DNA of 64,000 nucleotides from Vanilla planifolia. Its lineage: Eukaryota > Streptophyta > Magnoliopsida > Asparagales > Orchidaceae. Under the pieces are notes generated by a model that did no database searches, was not told where the DNA came from, and saw nothing but the letters and a program-made list of their open reading frames with translations. Location: the NCBI GenBank assembly GCA_023846275.1, contig JAIUJO010000071.1:369671-433670 (forward strand), read 5' to 3'. The translations under genes and the position numbers were made by a program. Below are positions 11,307-25,229 of this stretch, in pieces; position 1 is the stretch's first letter; each line of letters starts with the position of its first letter.

Positions 11307-14300
11307 TACGTGTATATGGATGTGTGTGTGTGTGTGTGCATGCATGTGTGTTTAACTGCATGCACATATGTGTATCTGTGTGTGTGTGTGTGTGTGTTTA
11401 TGTGTGCCTTCGTATCATGTTCACTCATGTATGTGTGTGCATGCATGCATGTTTATGTATGCATACATAGGTGTGTACATATATCTATCCATGAGTCTAT
11501 CCTTATGTGTGCACACGTTCTGTGTGCGTGCATGTGCATGCATATGTTTGAGCCTGTAAGTATGAATGTGTGTGCAACACATGCATGTGTATGTTTTTGT
11601 GTGTGTGCACATGTGTTTGTAGGTGTGCATCTGTATGTTGTGCTTATGCACCAGTGTGTGTGTGTGTGTGTCCATGTGCGTGCATATGCATTGTGTGAAT
11701 ATTTGTGCATGTACATATGTTTGTGCATGGGTCTATATATGAACATGTGTGTGTGTGTTCACCTGTGTGCATAAGTATGTGCATGTATGCATGCATGGGT
11801 GAGTGTACAAGTTGGTGCATATGTGCCTATGTGTACATGTGTGTGCTTTTGTTTACATGCATGTGCATATATGTCTGTGTCTCCATGAACACATTTATGA
11901 ATGTGTTTGAGTGTGTGTGCATGCATGTGTGATTATATTTGTACTTGAGTGGAAGCATGTATTTTTTATGTGTAAGTGTGTATGCATGTGTGCATGTGTC
12001 TTCTTGTTCATATGTCCTTATGTGATTGTGAGTGTACGCATGCACATGTGTACTACTAGTATGTGTGTGTGTTCATGTCTATGTCTGTGACTACGTGTGA
12101 GCATGTGCATGAGTGTATGTGCATGTTTTTGCATGTATGTGTGCATGATTGTGCTTATGAGTGTGCAAATGTGTATGTGTGTGTGCACGAGCATGTATTT
12201 GTGTGTGTGGATATTTGTGGGTTGTGTGTGCAGGTGTGTACTTATATGCATGTCTTTGTGCAAATATGTGTGTGTCTATGTGCCTATATGCATATATGGG
12301 TGTGTGTCATCTATGTTTGTGCATTCGTGCATGCACATGTGTATATGTGTATGTGTGTGTGCATGTGTGTATGCATGTTTATATGTGTGTGTGTGTGTGT
12401 GTTATTGTATGTGAGTGTGTGCATTGTGTGTGCATGTTTGTGTTTGTGTATATTTGTGTGCTCATGCATATGAGTGTGTGTGCATATGTGTGCACATACA
12501 TGTGTGTGTGCATTTGTGTGCCTTGTGTGTGTATGTATGTGTGTGCCTATGGCTGTATGTGCATATGTGTGTGTGTGTGTGTTTGAGCATGTCCATGCCT
12601 GTGTGTGTATACGTCCACAATCTGTGTGCATGCACACTTGCGTGCATGTTCATGTGTGTGTGTATTCATGTGTTTATATGCTTATGTGCATGTACATGTG
12701 CATATGTGTGTGTGTGTGGGCATGTGTGTGCATACATGTGTGGGTGTGTATGCATGTGTGTGCGTGTGTGTGTGCACATGCATATCTACATGCAGGCATG
12801 TGTGTGTGTGCATGGGTGCATTTACTTTTGTGTGTGTGTGCATGCATTTGTTTGTGACCATGTGCATTCCTGTATGTGGGTATATATGTGCATGTTTGTG
12901 TGCCCATATATGCATGTGTATGTCTATGTGCATGTGTATATTGTGTGCATGTTTGCATGTGTGTGTTTGTGTGTGTGTATGTTTTCATGTGTGGGTGTAT
13001 ATGGGCATGTGTGTGTATCACTATACATTTGTGCGTACTTGTGTACATTAGTGTGCAGATGTGCATTTATGTGTGCTTATGTGTCTACATCTACTTGTTT
13101 CTATATGTTTGAGTGTGTGTGTGAGTGCCCAATTGTATGCATGTGCATGTGTATCCATGTGTGTGCGCATTTGTGTGTTTTTATCCATGTCTGGTAATGT
13201 GTGTGATCATGTCCATCTGAGTTTGCACATGTGTGTATATGTGTGTGCACCAATTTGTTTACATGTGTTTGTGTTTATAGGTGTGTGTGCATGTGTGCAT
13301 GTGTGTTGTGAGTGTGTGCATGTGTTTGTGTGTGGGTATGTGCATGTGTGTATATGTGCACATGTTTCTTCATGCATCTAAGTGAGCATGCATGCATGTG
13401 CATGAGTGTGTGCATGCATGTGTATTTCTTTGTGCATGTGTATGTGCTTGTGTGTGACCATCTCTATGAGCCTATGAGTATGCCTATGTATCTACATGTG
13501 TGTTTATGTCTATGTGCTTGTGCATTTGCTTTTTAGTAGGTGTGTGTGAGTGCATGCATGTTTCCTTGCATATGTTTGCATCTATGTTCATATGTACATT
13601 TGTGTGTGTACTAGTGTGTGTGTTCTTATTTGTTTGTATGGGTGTGTGCATCTATGCATGCCATGTAAGTGTGCAAGAATGTGTGTTCATATGTTTGTTG
13701 CTAGGAGTGCGTGTTTGCAAATATGTCTGCAAGTGCATGCATGTATGTTTCTTTGCATGCATATGCATGTTCATTTGCTTGAGTGTGTACATGTGTGTGT
13801 ATGCAAGCATAGGTGCTTGCACGTTTGTGCGTGTGTGTGCTGTGTGTGTATGTTTATTAGTATGTGTGTGTGTATGCATGTGCATCTTTGTGTGCATGTG
13901 TGCCTGCGTGTGCACCTACATACATATGCTTATGTATGTGTGTGTGCGCATGTGCGCTCATGTATGTTGTGTAGTTGTGTTGTGTTTGTTTGCATGCACG
14001 AGTTCATCTATGCCTATATGCTCGTGTGCTTGTTTGTGTGCATTTGTTTGTGTTTGTGTGTGTGTATACAGGTACATACGATTATTGGAGGTTGTGCATT
14101 TGTTTTCATATGCATGTGCATGTGAAATAGTTAATGAATGATTGTGTGTGTTTGTGTGTGTGCATATGCAATTACATGTGTGTGTTCATATGTGTATCTG
14201 TGTGTGCTCCTATGTGCATGTGTGCTTGTGCGTGTTCATGGATCCCTGTGTGTTGGTGTTTTTATGTGTATTTGTGTGCTTGAAGGTGTTGCTATGTGTG

Positions 14301-17300
14301 CTTATGTGGATGCGAGTGCATATACATGTGTGTATTTTTGTGTGTGCACTTGTTCATGCATGCACGTGTGTATAGCTATGCATGTGTTTATTTCCATGCA
14401 CATATGCATGTGTTCCTGTGCATGCATGTGTTTGTTTGTGTTCATGGATCTGTATGTGTATAGGTGCTTGTGTATGGATGTGTGCATGCATCCATGTGTG
14501 TGTGATTATATGAGTGTGCATATGTGCTTGCTTGTGCGTCTACGTTTATGCGTGCCTGTTCATGCACATGTGTGAGTGCTTGTGTTTTATGTGTGCATAT
14601 GTGAGTATGTGTTTGCATGTGTGTGTGTACGCATGTGCAGATCATTATGAGTGGTGTGCGTGTGTGCATCTATGCATGTACATGTGCATGGTGCATTGAT
14701 GTAAGCTTTTTTGCATCCATTCTTGTGTGCATGTGCATGGTTGAGTGTGTTACTATTTGTGTATGTGTGTGTTGGTATGAGTGCATGTGCATGTGTATTG
14801 AAACATATGTATGAATGTGTGTGCATGTGTGCATGGCTATATTTGTGCACATCTGTGAGCATGCACGTGTGTGCAAGTACATGTCATTTTGGGTTTTTTG
14901 TGCTTTTGCATGCATGCATGTGAATGTTTGTGGGTTGTGTGTGTGTGCATGCATATTTGTGTGTGTGCGTGTGCACGTATGTGTATGTGTATGTGTGTAC
15001 ATGTGTGCAGGTGTTCTTGTGTGTTTGGTTGCACATGTGTACTTGTACATACATGTGATTATTCTCATGTGTACATGTGTATGTGTTTGTGTGTGAGTGT
15101 GTTCATGCAAGTGTGTGTTGTTGCACATGTGTGTGTATGTGTGTAGGTTTGTGTGTGTCTACTTGCATGTGCATATATGTGTGCACATGTATCTGTGTAT
15201 GTGTTTTGATACGTGTGTTTTGGTTTACATACGTGTGCTTGTGAATGTGTGTGCAAATGTGCGTGTATATGGAGATATGTTTGTTTCATGTATGTGCGTA
15301 CATGTGGGTATGCTCTTATGTATGTGTATATGTGTCTATATGCACATATATATATGTGTGCGTGTTATTGCTTGCATGCTCTTGAGTGTTCTTATGGTGG
15401 GCACATGTGTGTTTATGTGTGCATTTATAGGTGTGCATATAAATGTATGTGTGTCAGCCCACCGATGCATGTGTGTGTGTGGATTCATGTGTTTTCTTCA
15501 TGTGTGTGTTTGTGTGTACATGAGTGAGTGAGTGTGTGTATGTGCATGTGTTTGCATGTGTATGTCTTTGTATGTGTGTGTGTGTACTGGTGCATGAAGG
15601 CATGCACATGCGTTCCTATGTAGGTGCGCATGTTCGTGCACATATGCGTATGCATGTGTTTGTGCATGTTTTTGTGTGCACGCATCTATGTGTACTTATG
15701 TGTTTGTTTGAGTTTGTGGGTGTTTGTGTTCTTTTGCTTGTGTGTGTGTGTACTTGTGTTTACATTTGTGCCTATGTGTGCACATGGATGTGCATGTGTG
15801 AGTGTCGGTGTGTGTGTGTGTGTGTGTGTATGTGTGCAAGGGTGTGTGAGTGTGGTTATTGATGTGTATATTTTTCTGAAGGTGTGCAGATTTGTGTGCA
15901 CGTGTTTATGTGTTTGATTGCATGTGCACGTGTGTGTTTGTGTGTATGCATGTATGTGTACACACATGTGTGTAGATGTGCATGTGTTCTTTTACTTGCA
16001 TGAGTGCATGTGTTTCTGTGAATGCATGTGTTAGTGTGTGATTGTGTTTTTACTTGTCTATCCATGTGCATGTATGTGTGTGTGCTTGTGTTTTTAGTGT
16101 GTGATTGTGTATGTTTGTGTATGGGTAAGTGCATGAGTACATGTGCATGTGTGTATGCATGTGTGTGGTTGTATGTGGGTGTGAGCATGTGTACATGTGT
16201 GCTCAAGCATATGCATAAGTGTGCATGTGTGGGTGCATTTCCTTCCTTTTATGTGTGTGTGTATAGGTGTCATTGCATTTATGTGCGTGTATTTTTGTGT
16301 GAGCATATATCCTTGCATGTGCACACATGCGTGTGTGCATTCATATATGTGTGCACACATGAACGAGTTCATGTGCGAGTATGCATGCATTTTAATATGT
16401 GTGTTTTTGAGTTGGCGTGTGTTATGCATACATACATGTCCATGTGTGTGGGTTGTGTGTCGATGTGTCCAAGTATGCATGCATGTGTGCATTTGTGTAT
16501 GTGTGTGCCTATGCGTTTGTGCCTATGTGCTTCTGTGTCTGGTTGCTTGCAAGTTGTTGTGCATATACGTAATTGTTCCTGTGTGTGAGTTTGTGCGTGT
16601 GTGTGTGTGCATTGACATGTGTGTTGTTGTGCACGTACATGTATGTAACTTTGAGTGTTTGTCTTCATGTATGTGTATGTGTGTCTAAGTTTGCATATGT
16701 GTGGATGTGCATGTACGTGTGTGTCTATGTAAAGGTCTATGTGTTTGCGTGTGTGTGTGTGTGTGTGCGCACATGTGTGTATGTGGTTACGTGTGTGTGT
16801 GTTCATGTGTATGTGCATGTGCATACAAGAACATGTGTGTATGTGTTGGTGTGTGCACACATTTGTGTTCACATGTGAGGGCGTGGGTTAGTGTTTGTGT
16901 GTGTGCACGTGTATGTGTGCATATGAATGCATGTGTGGGTAACCACTCTGGCATATGTGTGTGTAGGCACATCTGTGTGTTTTCATGTTTGTATTTGTTT
17001 CTATGTGTGTTTATGAGTGTGTATATATGTGCATATATTAGCATGTGTGTGTTTTTGTGTGAGTGTGTGTGCATGAATGTGTGCTTATCTGTGTATATTT
17101 TTATGTACTAATATACACATGTATGTGTGTGTGTGTGCACATCTATGTATGAGTGAACATATCTGTATATGTCTGCGTGTGTGTCCGTTAGTGTGTGCAT
17201 GGGTGAATTTCTATGCAAGTGTGTGGGTGTTTTTTGTTTGAGTTTATGGGGGCATGTGTGTCTCTTCATGCATGTGTGTGTGCATTGTTTCTATATATGT

Positions 17301-20300
17301 GTATGTGTATGTGTGGTCCTACATATGCATGCAAGCATATATGTATATGCATTTGTATAGTTGTGTTTGTGTGTATATTTATGCGTATTTTTGTAGGCAT
17401 GCGTGTGCATGCATGGGTGTGTAGTTGTGCATGTGTGCATATAAATGTGGACATGTGTGGCTTTTAATTTGTGTGTATATGCATGTGTATGTGCATGAGT
17501 GTGTGTGTGTTGTGTGTGTGCATGTGCATGTGCATGTGTGTGCAAGTGTGTGTGCATGCGTGTGTGTGTCTATTGGTTGTGTTTGTGGGGAAGTGTGCAA
17601 GTATGTGTATATGCCTATGTGTGCTTACATGAGTAAATGCATGTGTGTATGTGTCTGTGCATGTGTGTGTATGCATCCATGTGTATATGCATGTGTGTAT
17701 GTGTGTAAGCATTTATGCATGTGTGCATGCACATGTTTGTGGTGTGAGTGCATGTGTTCATGTGTTTTAGTGTGAATGCATGTATGTGTGCGTGCATGTC
17801 ATCGTATGCATGTGTGTGCATTTGTGGGTGTGCATTAATGTGTGTGTTTGTGTGTATTTGTTAACTTGTGCATATGTGGGTATGCTCATGCATTTGTGTG
17901 TGGATGTATGTTGGCGCATGATTGTGTATGATAAAGTGTGTTTGTGTGTGTGTGCATGTGTGTCTGTGTATGAATATTTGTGTGCATGCCTTGGGGAGTG
18001 TTAATATATTTGAGTGTGTGTGCATATGTGAGTACTTATATATGTATCTGTGTGCAAGTGTGTGACTGATGTGTGAGCACATGTGCATATGTGTATGTGT
18101 GTGTATGTGCATGTGTTTATGTGTTTTAGTACATGTTCCTGCATGTGTTTGTGTGTGTATGTATATGTGTGCATTAATCTATGTGTGCATGTGCATGTTT
18201 ATGTGCATGTATGCACACATCATGTGTTTGTGCGTGCATGTAAGCGTGTGTATGTGTGTGTGTGTGTTTGTGTGTATGTTTATGTGAGCATGTGCATATG
18301 TGTGTTTATTTCTTTGGGACTATGAGTGGGTGTGAGTGCATGTGTGGACTTGCATGCAAGATTGTGCATGTGTTTGTGTGTGTATCTTCAAGTTTGTGAG
18401 ACGTGAATGTGTTTATGTCTATGTACATGTGTGCGTGTCTGTGTGTGTGTGTGTGCTTGTGTGTGCATGTGTGTGAGCCTGTGTATGTAACTATGTATGT
18501 TGAAGTGCATGTTTATGCATGTTCTTCTACATGCTTATGTGCATGATTGTAAATGTGTTTGTGTATCTCTATATGTATATGTGCATATTTGTTTGGATGT
18601 GCATGTTTGCATGTTAATACAAGTGTATGTGTGTGCACATGTTTGTGTATCTATGTGCACATGTGTTCTTTTGCATGCATGTGTTGGTGCATCTATATGT
18701 GCATACTGTATGAATGTGCAAGGAAGTGTGTTCATGTGTGTGTGTGTGTGCATGTGCATGTGTGTACATGTGAGAGTGCATTTGTCTTTATGTGTATGTT
18801 TATGTGAATGTGTGCATATATAGATATATCTGTGTGTGTGTGTGTGTGCGTGTGTGTATGTATCGTAAAAGTGTATGTATGTGCATGTGTTGTGTGTGTT
18901 TGCATGTGTTCATGTGTGTGTGCATGTGTGTATATGCATGTACAAGTGTGTGTTTGTGTGTACATGTGTTTGCACACATGAATGTGCTTGTGTGCACATG
19001 TTTGAGTGCATGCAAAAGTGCATATGTGTGTTATTAATTTTGAGTGTATATTTTTGTCCATGTATGTGCATGTTTGCATGTGTGCGTGTATGTGCGTGCA
19101 TGCATGTGTGTGTGCATCTGGGTGCATGCTAGTGTGTGTGGATGCACTTGTATTGGCAAGTGCATGTGTAATTGTTGGTGTTTATCTATATGCTTATGTG
19201 TGTGTGTGTGTGATTATGCGTGTGTCTGTGTGTATATGTTTGTATATGCATATGTCTATGCATTTGTGTGTGTGTGTGTGTGTGTGGTTTAGCATGTTTG
19301 GGTGTGTCCAAGGGTGTGTAAGTGTACACATGTGTGCATCCATTCATGCATATGTGTGCATGCATGAGAATTTAGCTGAGTGTGTGGTGTGTATCTTAGT
19401 GTACACGTGCACTTGTGTGTGCATGCTTGTTTGTGGACTAGCATGTGTGTGTTTAAGAACGTGTGTGAATCATTTTCTATGTTGTGCTTGCTTTTGTGTG
19501 TGTGTTTGTGCATGAGAGCATTCCAATGTGCATATGCATGTGCATGTGTGCGTGTATGTGCTTGTGTTTTTGTACATATGTGTGCATCTATGCTTGTGTG
19601 TGTGCATATGAGTGTGTGTTGGAATGTATGAGTGTATGTGTTTGTTTAATTGTGCATATGTTTGTGCTTGTGACTAGGTGTGTATACATGTGTGTGTTAT
19701 TATTTGCTTACATGTGCGTATGTTTGTATGTGTCTTTGCAAGCATGTGCATGTGTGTGTCTACGTGGCTATGGGTTTGCATGTGTGTGCATGTGCTTGTT
19801 TGTGCAAGTGTGATTGAGTGTGTGTGTGTGTGTGTGTATGTGTATTTAGGGATGAGCGTGTATGTATGTGTGTGCATTTATGCGTGTGCACATGTGCAAA
19901 TTTGTGTGTGTGTGTTCATATGTGTGGGCATGTGTGGGTGTATGTGTGTGTGTGGATTAGTTTTGTGCTTGTGTGGATCTATGTATGTGCATGCAATCAC
20001 ATGTGTGTATTTGTGGGCTCACACTTGTGTTTATTATGTTATGTGAACATGTGGGCAAGTGTGATTGTGTATTTGTGCATGCCTGTGTATATGTGTGTGT
20101 GTGTGTATGCATATGTGTGTGCATGCATATGGGTGTGCGTGCATGTGTGAATGTGTGTGTATATGCAACTAGTGTGCATATGAGTGTGCATGCATGCATG
20201 CAAGTGTGTGTACGTGTGCATGAATGTTTGTGTGTATATGCATGTGCAAGTGTGTATAGTGTGTGTATGTATGTATGTGTGTATGCATATGTGCATTTTG

Positions 20301-23300
20301 GTGCACATGAGTGTGGGTGTGTGTGGGACTTCTTGTGCGAGTGTGTGTGTTCTTGTACATGTTTGTGTTCTTGGGCATGTGTGTGTGCGTGAATGCATGT
20401 TTGAATGTTTTGCAAATGTGAAAACATGCGTCTTTGTATGTGTGTGTTTATTGGTGTGTGTGTGTGTGTATGTGCATGTGCTTATGCGTGTCTCTATGGG
20501 TACATCTATGTATATTTGCATGCATTTACCCAAACACTTTTGCGCATTTGTGTACATGCATAGGGAATATTTGTTTGTGTGTGTGTGCATAAGTATACAT
20601 TTCTTTGTGTGGTGGTTGTGTGTATGCATGTGTGTATGAATATTTAAGTGTACACATGTTCAAGTATCTATACATATATGTGTGTATTAGTATGTACCTG
20701 TGTGTGTGCATGTGTCCATTTGCATGCATGTGCATCTGTGTGCATGTGTTCTTTAGTGTGCACAAGTATATGTGGGTATGTGTTTGCATCTTTATGTCCG
20801 TGTGTGTGCATATATTGGTGTGTGTGTGTGCATGAAGGTGTGTACATGCATGTGTGTATGCAAGTTTTCATGTATGCATGTGAAAGTGTCTATATGTATG
20901 TGTGTGTGTGTGCATGTCTCTATGTGCATGACTCTGTATATGTGTGTGTGTGTTTGTGTGTGTGCACAAGTGCATGTGTGTACTTGTGAGTGTTTGCATG
21001 CGTTTGCATGTGTATATGTGTGTGTGCATTTATGCATGTGTGTATGCATATAGATGTGCACATGGGTGTGCAAGTTTGTGTGCTAGTGCATGCACGTGTG
21101 CGTGAGTGCATGTGTGTGGACCTGTGTGGGTACATGTGTGTGTGTGCATATGCAAGTGTGTGTGAGTGCATGTGACTTTTTGCATGTGTGTGCAACTGTG
21201 GTTGTGTGTGTATATGTTAATGTTTGTGTACATGCGTGTGTGTGTTCCTTTGTGTGAGTGTGTGCTTGTGTGTGTGTGGGTTTGTGAGCATAAGTGTGTG
21301 TAAAAGTGTATGTGTGTGTGCATGTATGTGTATGCATTGGTGTATATTTGAGTCATTGTGCATCTATTTATTTGTATGTTTCAATGTCCAAGCATGGGTA
21401 TGTATTCAAGTTTGTGTACATATATGTGTGTGCATGGTTGTGCATGCATGTGTAGATGGGTTTGCATGGGAGTGTTTTGTGTATGTGCATCTATGTAAGC
21501 ATGCATGTCTACGTGCATGTGTGTGTTGACATGCATGTGTGTATGTGTGTGTGCTATTGCATTTTTGCATTTGTGTATGTGTGTGTGTGAGCATATGCAC
21601 ATGTGAGTGTGTTCATGCATGTGTGTGTCTAAATTTGGAAGCATATGTATAATAACAAAATGTGTGCATGTGCGTGTGCACATGCATGCCTGCATGTGCA
21701 TGCTTGTGTGTGCACATGCGTTCGTGTGTGTGGGTGCATGTAGGTGTGTGTACATGTGCATATGTATGTGCATGTGTGTTCCTATGCATGTGCATCTGAG
21801 CATGCACATGTCCATAAGTGTGTGTGTGTGTGTGTGTATGTATGATTGCGTGTGTATTTGTGTGCATGCGAGTGTTCGTGTCTGTGCACAAGTGCATTTT
21901 TGTATGTGTGCATGGGTACGCTTTTGTGTGCCCATGTGAATGTGTATGCATATGTGGACATGTCTTTGTACATGTACAGTTGCATATGTGTTTGTGTATC
22001 TATTTTTGTGGATGTTTGTTCATGCATATGTGTTTGCATGTGTTTTTGTGTGCATGTATATAAAATGTTAACATTCTTGCAAGCATATGGGTCTTTTTGT
22101 GTGTACATGAGTGTGTGTGTGTGTGTGCTTGTATGCATATGGCTGTATGTGTGTGTCTCCACATGTTCATGTCAGTTTGTATATGTCTATGTCTACATGT
22201 GCATGTGTTTATGTGTATATGTGTGAGTATCTATGCATGTGTGTAGACATGTGCATGCATGTGTGCATGTGCATGTAGGTGTGTATGTGCATGTGCTCAT
22301 GTGTGTTCATGTGTAGGTGTGTGTTTTTATGTTTGCATCCATGTGTGTAAGTACACTCATGTGTGTGTGTATGTCAGCATGAGTGTATGTGTGCTTGTGT
22401 GTGTGTGTGTTGTGTGTGTCTATGTGTGCTTGTTTTTGTGTATGTATGTGAGCATGTGTGGGTGTGTGTATTTTCGTGAGTGTGTGTGTGTGACCATATG
22501 CATCGTTTTTATTTGTCTTTGCCTATAGCCATCTATCTATGCATGCATTTGTGTATGTGTGCATGCTTGCATGCATGTGTGTGTGTATTTGTAAGTGTGT
22601 TTATTTTTGCATGTTCATGTGCATGTGTATGTTCATGTATTTTCTTGGTTAAATTTGTGTGTTCTTGCATGTTTATCTATGTGTGTGGTTGAGTTCATGT
22701 GTGTATGAATGTATGTGCCTACATGTGTGATTGTGCATGTTTCTATGTGTGTGTTAATGTGCATGCATGGTCTATGTCCCCATGCTTGTGTGTGTGTGCA
22801 AGCATGTTTGTAAATTTTTCGTGTCTATGTATGTGTGTGCATGTGTGCTTCTACATGTGTGTGTGTACAGGTTTGTGTCTTTGTGTATTCATGTTTTCAT
22901 GTATGTGTATGCATGTACTTATGTGTGTGTGTGTGTTTTTTGTAGATGCTGCGCACATCTATGTGTGTCTATGTATGTGTGTCTAGACATATGTGTGTGT
23001 GTGTGTGTTGGTGTGCTTGTGTGTGTGAACGATTGTGTATGTGCATGCATGTGTTTGTATGTGTGTGTGAATGTGAGTGCGTGGGCATAAATGCATGTCT
23101 ACATGCATATGAGTTTTTGTGTGCATGCATGTGTGTGCTTACATGCATGTTTATGTTTGCATCTGCGTGTGAACATGTGTGTATGTGTGCATATGTGCCA
23201 ATGCATGTGTATGTGTGCATGAGTGGACATCAATATGTGTTCGTGCGTGCATGTGTGTATGCATGCATGTGTGTGTGTATGCACATTGGTGTGTGCATTT

Positions 23301-24539
23301 GTTAGTGCATGTGCGTGTTTGAAAGTATGCGTCTTTTGATGTGTTTAGATGCATGAGTGCATTTGTATTTGTGTTTGTGTATGTGTTTATGCATATATTT
23401 ATGTCTACATGTGCATATGTATGTGTGTTCATGCCTTTCTATGAGATTCTTTTTGTGTGTTCACTTGTGCATACGTGTGCATGTGTGTGCATTTGTGTGT
23501 TTCTATGTGAGTGTATGCATGTGCTTGTTCTTTTGTGTCTACCTTCTTATGCATCTATATATGTGTGTGCATATGTGTGTTTGTGCATGAGTGTCCTTGT
23601 GAGTGCATGTGTATGTGTGTGTGTGTGTGTGTGCATGTCTACTTGTTTGTGTGCATGCACATGCCTAAGCATGCATCTACATGTGCATGTGTGTGCACAT
23701 GGGTATGTGCCGTAAATGTGTGTGTGCTAACATATTTCATTGTAGATATGTGTGCTTTTTTTGCATGGGCATGCACATGTGTAATTGTGTGTGTGTGCAT
23801 GCTTTTGTGTGTGTTTGCATATGTGTGTGTGTTGTGTGTTTGTGTTGGTCTATGTGTGTAAATGTATCCATGTAGGTGTATGTGTACATGTGTGAGCATA
23901 TGTGTGCTTGTGTGTATGGGTGCATGCATGTCTGCTTGTGTGCATGTATTTATGGGCAAGTGGTTGTGTTTGTGAGCTTGTGCAACTATATGAGTTTGAG
24001 TGTGCATATGTGTATGTGTGTGTGCTTGTGTGCACATGTGAGTTGGTACATTTGTGCATGCATGCATGTGTGCTGTGTGTTAGTTTGTTTAGGTGTGTTC
24101 ATGTGTGTGGGTGTTTATTAATTTGTGTGTACTTACATGTGTGTACACATTCATATAGGTGCATAGATGTGTGTGTTTACAAGTGAGTATGCATGTGCAT
24201 GTACGTGTGCATGCATGTTCCTATGTGCATGAGCATTAGTGTGTTTGTATGTTAATGCTTGTGTGTTTATATGTGTGTATTTGTGTGGCTTCATGCATAC
24301 ATTTGTGTATGTGTATGTGTGCCTACATGCATATGTATGTGTCTACATGTGTGTATGTGGGTTTATGTGAGTGTTCATTTGCATACATGTGTGTGTGTGC
24401 ATATTTGTATCATTATTTATGTATATATGCATGTGTACGTGTGTGTGTGTGTGTGTGCATGCATGGATATGGAGGTGTGTTTATGGTGTTTGTTGTGAAT
24501 ATGAACATGTGTATACATGCACATATGTACATGCATACA

Positions 24540-24570
<31 letters not shown>

Positions 24571-25229
24571 TTGTAAGTGAGTGTGTGTCTGTCTATGCAC
24601 TTAATAGTGTCTGTGTGCATGTTCATGCATGTATGTGTGCTTATATATTTCTTGTGTATGCATGCATGCATGTGAGTGTGTACATCTTTGTGTGTGCATA
24701 TCTAATATTATGCCTTTGTGTAGGTGTGGGGGTGCATGTGTGTGTTTGATGTATGCATGTGCATGTGTGTGAGTGCATATGAGCATGTTTATAAGTGTTT
24801 ATGTGCTTGCGTGCATGTGGCTGTGTAGGTGTGCATGTATTTGTCTACACATTGCTTGTGTGAGAGTATCTTCATGTATTTATGCTCTTGTGTTTAAGCA
24901 TGTATATGCATGAGCTTGTGTTATTGTGTGTCTATATGTATGTGTGTGCATGTTTATATAAATTTGTGTGACTTTGGGTATGTGCACATGTGTGTTTGTG
25001 CTCTTGTGCATATGTGTGTGTGGATGGGTGCATGTGTGTATATGAATGCTTTCATATGGATGTGTTTGTCTATGCATGTGTGTGCTCATGCTTTTGTAGG
25101 TGTATGTATGCATGTACATGCATTTTCTTGTGTGTGCACTTACTAATGTGATTGCATACATGTGCATTTTTGTGTGTGTGTGTGTACATTTATGTATGTG
25201 TGCATGTGTCTCTGTAGGTGCATGCATGT
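11307..25229. repeat. TG-rich degenerate repeat, no phased unit recognised
   Basis: About 14 kb of TGTG/TGCATG/TATG repeat. I looked for recurring non-TG landmarks and found none with constant spacing. A few short islands depart from the repeat, notably 21,630-21,662 (AT-rich, with AATAACAAAATG) and 22,495-22,545 (with CTATAGCCATCTATCTATG). They are too short to assign to any element. No gene, RNA or transposon is visible. A phrase ending GTGTTCATGGATC occurs at 14,232 and 14,438, a possible 206-bp duplication that I regard as weak. Confidence 0.85.

Noticed and set aside
14232-14450. 206-bp duplication suggested by GTGTTCATGGATC at 14,232 and 14,438
   Set aside because: Only this phrase and some loosely similar upstream words match, which is within what chance allows in such simple sequence.
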